DNA of 37,435 bases from Ruminococcus sp. (GTDB lineage: Bacteria > Bacillota > Clostridia > Oscillospirales > Acutalibacteraceae), in the NCBI GenBank assembly GCA_017403985.1, contig JAFRDE010000006.1:1-37435 (forward strand), in the 5' to 3' direction. The notes under the pieces are model-generated. The model worked only from the letters and a program-made list of their open reading frames with translations, did not search any database and was not told the origin of the DNA. A program made the position numbers and the translations under genes. Each line of letters starts with the position of its first letter. The stretch's first letter is position 1. Below, piece after piece: positions 32,064-37,435 of this stretch.

Positions 32064-33446
32064 TTATTCCTGACCCGGAACCTTGGGCAGACCCGCGAAG
32101 CCTGTTTCGAGATCCTCATCGGTCGGGATGTAGTCGGTCATTTCGCCGTCGTTGAACTTCTGATACGCTACCATGTCGAAGTAGCCGGTACCGGTCAGAC
32201 CGAAGACGATGGTCTTCTCCTCGCCGGTCTCTTTGCACTTGAGCGCTTCGTCGATCGCGACGCGGATTGCGTGGCTCGACTCGGGAGCGGGCAGAATGCC
32301 TTCGACTCTCGCGAACTGCTGTGCCGCCTCAAAGACGGAGGTCTGCTCTACGGAGGTTGCCTCCATGTAGCCGTCAGCATAGAGCTGGCTGAGGATAGAG
32401 GACATACCGTGATAGCGTAAGCCGCCCGCGTGGTTCGCGGAGGGGATGAAGTTGGAGCCGAGGGTGTACATCTTCGCGAGCGGGCAGATCATGCCTGTGT
32501 CGCAGAAGTCATACGCATATTTGCCGCGGGTGAAGCTCGGGCAGGACGCGGGCTCGACCGCAATGATGCGGTAATCCTTCTCGCCTCTGAGCTTCTCGCC
32601 CATGAAAGGAGCGATCAGACCGCCGAGGTTGGAGCCGCCGCCGGCACAGCCGATGATGATATCGGGCTCGATGCCGTATTTATCGAGAGCGGTCTTGGTC
32701 TCGAGACCGATGATGGACTGATGCAGGAGTACCTGATTCAGCACGGAACCGAGAACGTAGCGGTAGCCGGGGTTGGTAACCGCGACTTCGACAGCCTCAG
32801 AGATAGCGCAGCCGAGAGAACCGGTAGTGTCGGGATGTTCGGCGAGAATTTTCTTGCCGACTTCGGTGGTCATGGAGGGGGAGGGGGTGACCTGCGCGCC
32901 GTAGGTGCGCATGACCTCGCGGCGGAAGGGTTTCTGCTCATAGCTGACCTTGACCATAAATACCTTCAGGTCCAGTCCGAGGTACGCGCACGCCATGGAG
33001 AGCGCCGTGCCCCACTGACCTGCTCCGGTCTCGGTGGTAACGCCCTTTAAGCCCTGCTTCTTCGCGTAGTACGCCTGCGCGATCGCGGAGTTCAGCTTAT
33101 GGCTGCCGGAGGTGTTGTTGCCTTCGAACTTGTAGTAGATCTTCGCCGGTGTGCCGAGCGCTTCCTCTAAGCAGTACGCTCTGACAAGGGGAGAGGGACG
33201 GTACATTTTGTAGAAGTCACGGATCTCCTGCGGGATGTCGATGTAAGCGGTGTCGTTGTCGAGCTCCTGCTTGACCAGCTCTTCACAGAAGATGCCGCTC
33301 ATCTCTTCGGCGGTCAGAGGCTGACCGGTTCCCGGGTTCAAGAGAGGCGCGGGCTTGTTCTTCATATCCGCGCGCAGGTTATACCATTTGGTGGGGATCT
33401 CGCTTTCGCTTATGTAAATCTTATAAGGGATCTTGTTTTCTGACAT
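32064..33446 (-). CDS. trpB2: tryptophan synthase beta chain-like protein, TrpB2 type
   Basis: A 460-residue PLP enzyme of the TrpB2 class, which is longer than TrpB1 (about 400). The PLP Lys is in NNTSGSHKLNSA (Lys117), with TETGAGQWG and the phosphate-binding GCAGGGSNLGG further on, and FGLTGTGYFDM near the C-terminus. It should condense serine and indole to tryptophan; TrpB2 proteins often work without TrpA and may salvage indole. No other trp gene is adjacent. A Trp-specifier T-box lies 285-570 bases upstream, which supports a real role in Trp supply. The ATG follows AAGGAG. Confidence 0.93.
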   Translation of the reverse strand: MSENKIPYKIYISESEIPTKWYNLRADMKNKPAPLLNPGTGQPLTAEEMSGIFCEELVKQELDNDTAYIDIPQEIRDFYKMYRPSPLVRAYCLEEALGTPAKIYYKFEGNNTSGSHKLNSAIAQAYYAKKQGLKGVTTETGAGQWGTALSMACAYLGLDLKVFMVKVSYEQKPFRREVMRTYGAQVTPSPSMTTEVGKKILAEHPDTTGSLGCAISEAVEVAVTNPGYRYVLGSVLNQVLLHQSIIGLETKTALDKYGIEPDIIIGCAGGGSNLGGLIAPFMGEKLRGEKDYRIIAVEPASCPSFTRGKYAYDFCDTGMICPLAKMYTLGSNFIPSANHAGGLRYHGMSSILSQLYADGYMEATSVEQTSVFEAAQQFARVEGILPAPESSHAIRVAIDEALKCKETGEEKTIVFGLTGTGYFDMVAYQKFNDGEMTDYIPTDEDLETGFAGLPKVPGQE

Positions 33447-33607
33447 GATGTTTTCTCCTTTTATATCTTGATTTTATTTTTTGATGTCATTACGAAGTAA
33501 ATTTGTTTTCAGCGGTGAATGTTAGCCCTTTTCCTAAGGGAGCCTGTTTGATTCACCATCGTTTTGTTAACGCAACGTATTTCATATTTCCTCCAGAGTT
33601 ATCAATT

Positions 33608-33724
33608 GTCATTGCGAGGGCTTTAGCCCGTGGCAATCCCACAAAGCGGAGATGTCGGTTTCTTTCACATCAAACGGTATTGATGACAAGGGAATGTCGA
33701 GGCTTTGCCTCTCCGCGGAATGAC
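33608..33724. repeat. family C palindromic element (117 bp) between the T-box and trpB2
   Basis: It starts GTCATTGCGAGGG, contains CGTGGCAATCCCACAAAG, and ends CTCCGCGGAATGAC. It lies in the transcribed leader of trpB2 after the T-box terminator. A partial B-type hairpin (CCCTTTTCCTAAGGGAGCC) is at 33525-33543. No gene is seen in 33447-33607. Confidence 0.8.
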
Positions 33725-33729
33725 AGTTT

Positions 33730-33768
33730 AATAAAAATAACCTGTCCCTGCATTTCTGCCGGGACAGG
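33730..33768 (-). terminator. T-box-controlled terminator
   Basis: On the minus strand CCTGTCCC and GGGACAGG form the stem, followed by TTATTTTTATT. It follows the T-box sequence by 12 bases, as expected for the conditional terminator. Confidence 0.9.
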
Positions 33769-34017
33769 ATCGTTTACTTCCTGCGGTGCCACCTGGCTTG
33801 GCGCTTCGCGCCCGCTCAACACGTACATTCATACGCTGACCCTTTCACGTCGGGTCTTCCGTCTCCCATACTCTGTATCACATACATTTCTGATCGCCCT
33901 CCGAAGTCCATTCGGCTTTAGCTCATCCGCCGCGATCCCACCATCCGCGGCTCTCTGTGCGACAAGTGATAAAGCTTACTCACTCTTCGTCATAGGTTTG
34001 GCTGATTCATTTGTCTT
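33730..34017 (-). promoter_or_regulatory. tryptophan T-box riboswitch (Trp specifier) controlling trpB2
   Basis: On the minus strand the leader has a long Stem I with the AGAGAGCCGC block near 33955, then GAA-TGG-ACTTCGGAG: the TGG at 33910-33908 sits where the specifier codon is expected and fits tRNA-Trp. The T-box sequence AGGTGGCACCGCAG is at 33794-33781. Uncharged tRNA-Trp should stabilise the antiterminator and allow trpB2 transcription. Confidence 0.92.
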
Positions 34018-34023
34018 GCCCGT

Positions 34024-34052
34024 ATTGTAGCGTATAAAAATCCGTTTGTCAA
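34024..34052 (-). promoter_or_regulatory. promoter of the T-box/trpB2 transcript
   Basis: On the minus strand: perfect TTGACA (34052-34047), a 17-base spacer and TACAAT (34029-34024), placing the start of the RNA near 34017. Confidence 0.88.
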
Positions 34053-34318
34053 TACTTTTTGCGAAAAATATTTTTATTGATTAGCACTTTAAACGGCAAA
34101 AGCGTCAAAAACGGCTTTCTGATGCAGTTTTTTAAGAGTTCGAAATCCTTATGCTGAGAATCGGTATCATTGTTTGATATTAATTATAAGATTTTTCATC
34201 AAAATTATAGTGACATTGACGGATATTTGTGTTAAAATATAGATTAAATAGTAACGGTTGAATCTGAGCTTTTCGGTTTTCATCCCGTAAACAAATATAG
34301 TGTAAAGGAGTTTTGCAA

Positions 34319-37300
34319 ATGAAAAAAATACTTTCATTCGTTCTGGTCATGGCGTTGCTGCTCGGTATGTGCAGTATCACGGCTTTTGCCGCAGAGGACG
34401 ATAAGCCTGCGCCTGTGCCTACAACAGGACCTTGGGACGGATTCTTTTGGATGACCGGCGGGGCGATGATCGCCTTCGGCGGCATCGAAGGGCAGGAGGA
34501 GCGCCTTGTCTATTACCGTCAGGGCTTTTCGGCATCCAGCCCGATCGTCACCGATAACGAGGCGGTTCCCGGCGTGACCTATGACGAGACGACCAACACC
34601 CTGACCCTCGATAACGTCAAGCTGCCCGATACCCTGTCGCTCTACTACATGGGCGACGACTTCAAGCTGCGCGTTGTTGGCGAATGCGAGCTGGGCTATA
34701 TCCGTGTGAACAACTATTTCAACAATTACAGCACGAGTCTGAACATTACCGGCACCGGTACGCTGAGCGTCAATAAGGATAAGAAAAACGACGAAGCGAT
34801 GTACTTCTACGCCGATGGGCAGGGTTTGATGCATCTCGATATCGCGCCTTCCGTTACCGTCCATCTGTACGCGAACGAAAACGCGAGCGAGTATTATCCT
34901 CAGAACGCCATGCGTATCTGGTCAACCTATGCCGATCCCGCCATCACCGTGGGCGGCGAGTCGATCCCCGAGGCGAAGTCCAGACAAAAGACCGAAACTA
35001 TTTACGAAACCGTCAACGCGGCTTGGGTCTCTAACCCGGATTATGAGTCTCCGCGCGGCAAGCGCGTTATATCCAAGACCGACCCCGAAGGGATCTACGC
35101 GGTCGAGGAGGTTGAGCGTTATACCGAAGAAGGCTATGAGCCCGGCTGGTGCGTTACCAAGTATAATTCCTATCCCGAATTTGATACGCCGATCCCCGAT
35201 CCCGCTTATACCAACGAGTACGACGAACGCGGTATCGTTATGACCAAAGAGGAATTCGAGGCGGGATACGACTATTATTATGAAGATCAGCCCGTAAAGA
35301 TCCGCTATACGTCCGACTACCGTGAAGCGAATCGCGGCTACCGCGGCGTCAAATTCATTAAGGACGGCGACCCCGATACCGTGTATATCGGTCAGAAAAA
35401 CGGCTGGAACACTTGGTACCAAGGCGATCTGGGTGATATCAGCTCTTACTATCTTTACAAAGCGCGTTGGGACGAGGACGAGCAGCTCTACGTTTTGGAC
35501 GGCGATGCGGTCGAGAGAAACAAAACCGAGGAACAGCTGAAAGACGCAGGCTATACGATCGCGACCGAAGAGGTCGAGGGACCCCTGACGATGCAATGCT
35601 GGACAGATCCCGCTCCTTATGATGATAACAATAACCAGCGAACCGTTGAGCTGGTGAGCCGCAAATCCGATCCCGACGGTATGTATGCGTTTATGTATAA
35701 ATCCACATATGTCGACACCGGTGAAGTGAAAGTCCATATTACGCCGATCGTTTATGATGAGGATAACGACGAATACTATCTGCAGGGCTACCACGGCGGA
35801 TATATCGGCACGGATATCTTTGTTGTCCCCGAAGAGGAATGGGAGAGCGGCGACTGCGATTTTGCCTATATCACCGGAAAGAAAGAGCAGAGAGTTGAGC
35901 TGCAGTATATCACCGAATACTACGACTACGAGGATTACAGCACCGAAGCGTTCCTGATGACCAAGGACGGCGAGCCCGGTCAGTATTACGGCGCGGAGCT
36001 TTGGGATTGGGTGGACAAACCCAAAGAGTACGTCGTCGAGCCGATAGAATGGCGCGAGGATAAAGGTCGTTACTATGCCCTTGATTCCGCCGATTCCGAG
36101 AGATTTAACAGCATAGAAGAGATGGAAGACGCCCACTATCATATGCAGCTCAAGAAGCAGCCCGTTGAATACACCGTCACCGGCAGTGTCTCGACAACGA
36201 CCATGATGCTGTATCAGGATGACGAAGGCAACAACTATTTCAAGGGCTATGACGATACGGTTTACCGTATCAGCGAGGACAACAAATTCACCTACGGCGA
36301 TAAGGAATACTATATCGGCACGGCAGCGGAGGACGTCGATCCTGACTCCCTGCACGACATTCATCACGAGAAGATCCGCGACGATTCCATGTGGTGGATC
36401 GAGGGTACCGAGTATCATCATACCGGCACCGGCGTGGAGCCCGAGCCTGTCGCTTATGATCTGTGGGTCAACGGCGAACAGGTGACCTCCGACCATCTGA
36501 CGATCACCTGCGGCGAGGGTACCGCGACCTACAATCCTTCTAAAAAGACCCTGACGCTGAATAACGCCGAGATCACCAAGGGTACCAACAAAGACTGGAC
36601 CTATTCAGGTGTTCTCAGCCAAATGGATCATCTGACCGTTATCATCAACGGCGAATGTACCATCACCGATACCAACGGAGACGGCATCGGTACATATAAC
36701 AACGAGTCCTATCAGGTCGGCGACGTCACATATCCTGCTCCTTATGATCTTACCGTTGCCGGCGAAGGTACCCTGACCATCAACGAGAGCACGCCTATGT
36801 ACGGCTACGGATTATACTGCACCGGCAATCTGGTGATCGACGGTATTACACTTCGTGTCAATTCCGCCGCCGCCGGCGTATGGGCGTCCGATCTTCAGAT
36901 GAACAAAGTCAATGCCGATATCAAAACCTCAAGCTGGTATTCCGGAATCGTTGTCAATCGCGGTGATTTCACATTTGAAAACAGCACCGTGACCGCTGAA
37001 AGCGCCTCAGGAGCGGGTCTGCTTCTGGGCAACGAAGTCGATTCCGGCGCTATGACCGTCAGCAGCGGTTCGTTGAGCCTGAAAGGAAAACTCGGTATAC
37101 AGGGCATTGCCGAAAACAACACCGTCACTGTCAACGGCGGCAGATTGGCGATTGACGCGACCGACGCCGCTTTTGACGCATCCTACCTTGCCGAGAACGC
37201 CAAGAACATCGTCATGGGAGAGGGGATCGGCGTGACCTCCGGCGCGATCGACGGCAAAGCGGTCGTGATCGAGAAAATGGGCGCTGTTTCCGGCTTCACC

Positions 37301-37435
37301 GTCAGCGGTAAGGCTACCAGCTATCTGACCAACGAAGGCGTAGACGACGTTACCCTGAAGCTGACCGGCTCCGACAACGACTTCACCGCAGAAGTTACCG
37401 TGACCGCCGACTCCTATAAGGGCGTCAAAGCGGAT
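34319..37435 (+). CDS. long secreted protein with Tyr/Asp/Glu-rich core and beta-helix-like repeats (3' partial)
   Basis: 1039 codons are open to the window end. A classic signal peptide (MKKILSFVLVMALLLGMCSI, cleavage after AFA) follows AAAGGAG. Residues ~70-220 contain TYDETTNTLTLDNV, a motif of parallel beta-helix-type surface proteins. Residues ~225-710 are unusually rich in Tyr, Asp, Glu and Trp, with diverged repeats opening KTDPEGIYAVEEV, KSDPDGMYAFMYK and KDGEPGQYYGAEL. Residues ~715-960 return to the beta-helix pattern (YNPSKKTLTLNNAEIT; LTVAGEGTLTI; LVIDGITLRV). No enzyme or anchor motif is visible in the part present. I cannot assign a function; cell-surface or matrix adhesion is only a guess. 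The long opposite-strand open frame at 34922-36496 is a shadow. Confidence 0.85.
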   Translation, partial: MKKILSFVLVMALLLGMCSITAFAAEDDKPAPVPTTGPWDGFFWMTGGAMIAFGGIEGQEERLVYYRQGFSASSPIVTDNEAVPGVTYDETTNTLTLDNVKLPDTLSLYYMGDDFKLRVVGECELGYIRVNNYFNNYSTSLNITGTGTLSVNKDKKNDEAMYFYADGQGLMHLDIAPSVTVHLYANENASEYYPQNAMRIWSTYADPAITVGGESIPEAKSRQKTETIYETVNAAWVSNPDYESPRGKRVISKTDPEGIYAVEEVERYTEEGYEPGWCVTKYNSYPEFDTPIPDPAYTNEYDERGIVMTKEEFEAGYDYYYEDQPVKIRYTSDYREANRGYRGVKFIKDGDPDTVYIGQKNGWNTWYQGDLGDISSYYLYKARWDEDEQLYVLDGDAVERNKTEEQLKDAGYTIATEEVEGPLTMQCWTDPAPYDDNNNQRTVELVSRKSDPDGMYAFMYKSTYVDTGEVKVHITPIVYDEDNDEYYLQGYHGGYIGTDIFVVPEEEWESGDCDFAYITGKKEQRVELQYITEYYDYEDYSTEAFLMTKDGEPGQYYGAELWDWVDKPKEYVVEPIEWREDKGRYYALDSADSERFNSIEEMEDAHYHMQLKKQPVEYTVTGSVSTTTMMLYQDDEGNNYFKGYDDTVYRISEDNKFTYGDKEYYIGTAAEDVDPDSLHDIHHEKIRDDSMWWIEGTEYHHTGTGVEPEPVAYDLWVNGEQVTSDHLTITCGEGTATYNPSKKTLTLNNAEITKGTNKDWTYSGVLSQMDHLTVIINGECTITDTNGDGIGTYNNESYQVGDVTYPAPYDLTVAGEGTLTINESTPMYGYGLYCTGNLVIDGITLRVNSAAAGVWASDLQMNKVNADIKTSSWYSGIVVNRGDFTFENSTVTAESASGAGLLLGNEVDSGAMTVSSGSLSLKGKLGIQGIAENNTVTVNGGRLAIDATDAAFDASYLAENAKNIVMGEGIGVTSGAIDGKAVVIEKMGAVSGFTVSGKATSYLTNEGVDDVTLKLTGSDNDFTAEVTVTADSYKGVKAD

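Noticed and set aside
34082-34091. Second CIRCE-like sequence (TTAGCACTTT)
   Set aside because: Only the left half resembles CIRCE; the inverted right half is missing.
34922-36496. 524-codon open frame on the minus strand
   Set aside because: It is antisense to the secreted protein whose own frame has a signal peptide, ribosome-binding site and recognisable motifs. The long opposite frame results from its Asp/Glu/Tyr codon pattern.

Overview
The window looks like chromosomal DNA from an anaerobic, endospore-forming Firmicute, most likely a gut clostridium of the Ruminococcaceae/Oscillospiraceae type. The evidence is sporulation genes (yabP, yabQ, sigG), a multidomain flavodiiron protein plus a free rubredoxin, a tryptophan T-box, a CIRCE-controlled groESL operon, and large secreted proteins with starch-binding-like modules. 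Assignment below class level is inference. No tRNA, rRNA, CRISPR array, transposase, phage gene or defence system was recognised.

Layout: 1-2530 is the 3' end of a secreted modular protein with APTQ minisatellite linkers. 2640-5658 is the conserved cluster rqcP-yabP-yabQ-divIC-S1 followed by hpf. 6007-7116 is an rRNA methyltransferase, 7516-8640 an orphan ABC substrate-binding protein, and 9093-11020 groES-groEL. 16874-11154 (minus strand) is a wall-teichoic-acid locus: tagG, tagH, an epimerase-like/LicD fusion, tarI and tarJ. 17450-21801 is a four-gene polyamine uptake operon (potABCD). After this come a HAD phosphatase, a lipoprotein cyclophilin, an S1-repeat protein, rmuC, sigG, an aquaporin and a two-gene chromate-transporter-like pair. 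A small Cys-containing protein is divergent from a flavodiiron-flavin reductase-rubredoxin fusion, which is followed by a free rubredoxin. Next is trpB2 with a Trp-specifier T-box leader. The window ends inside a long secreted protein that is unusually rich in Tyr, Asp and Glu.

The intergenic DNA is crowded with dispersed palindromic elements, and this is the most unusual property of the window. At least five families can be separated by eye: (A) short GTAGGGGA palindromes; (B) elements starting with a GGCTCCCTTT/AAAGGGAGC hairpin; (C) elements of about 117-126 bp bounded by GTCATTGCGAGG and its complement; (D) tandem heptamers (TGACCGG-type and GTTAGGA-type); (E) two 159-bp palindromes with terminal inverted repeats. 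They sit in 5' leaders, between operon genes and at gene ends. In places they supply stop codons, C-terminal residues or ribosome-binding sequence.

Functional reading: tarI/tarJ should make CDP-ribitol, the LicD fusion may transfer a phospho-alditol or phosphocholine, and tagGH should export the polymer. The sporulation genes carry matching regulation: a sigma-E-like promoter before yabP, and a long hairpin that covers the ribosome-binding site of sigG, which starts with TTG. The flavodiiron fusion and rubredoxin form an oxygen/NO detoxification module. No clearly new system is proven; the best candidates are the repeat-punctuated teichoic-acid locus, the 159-bp element family, and the Tyr/Asp/Glu-rich surface protein.
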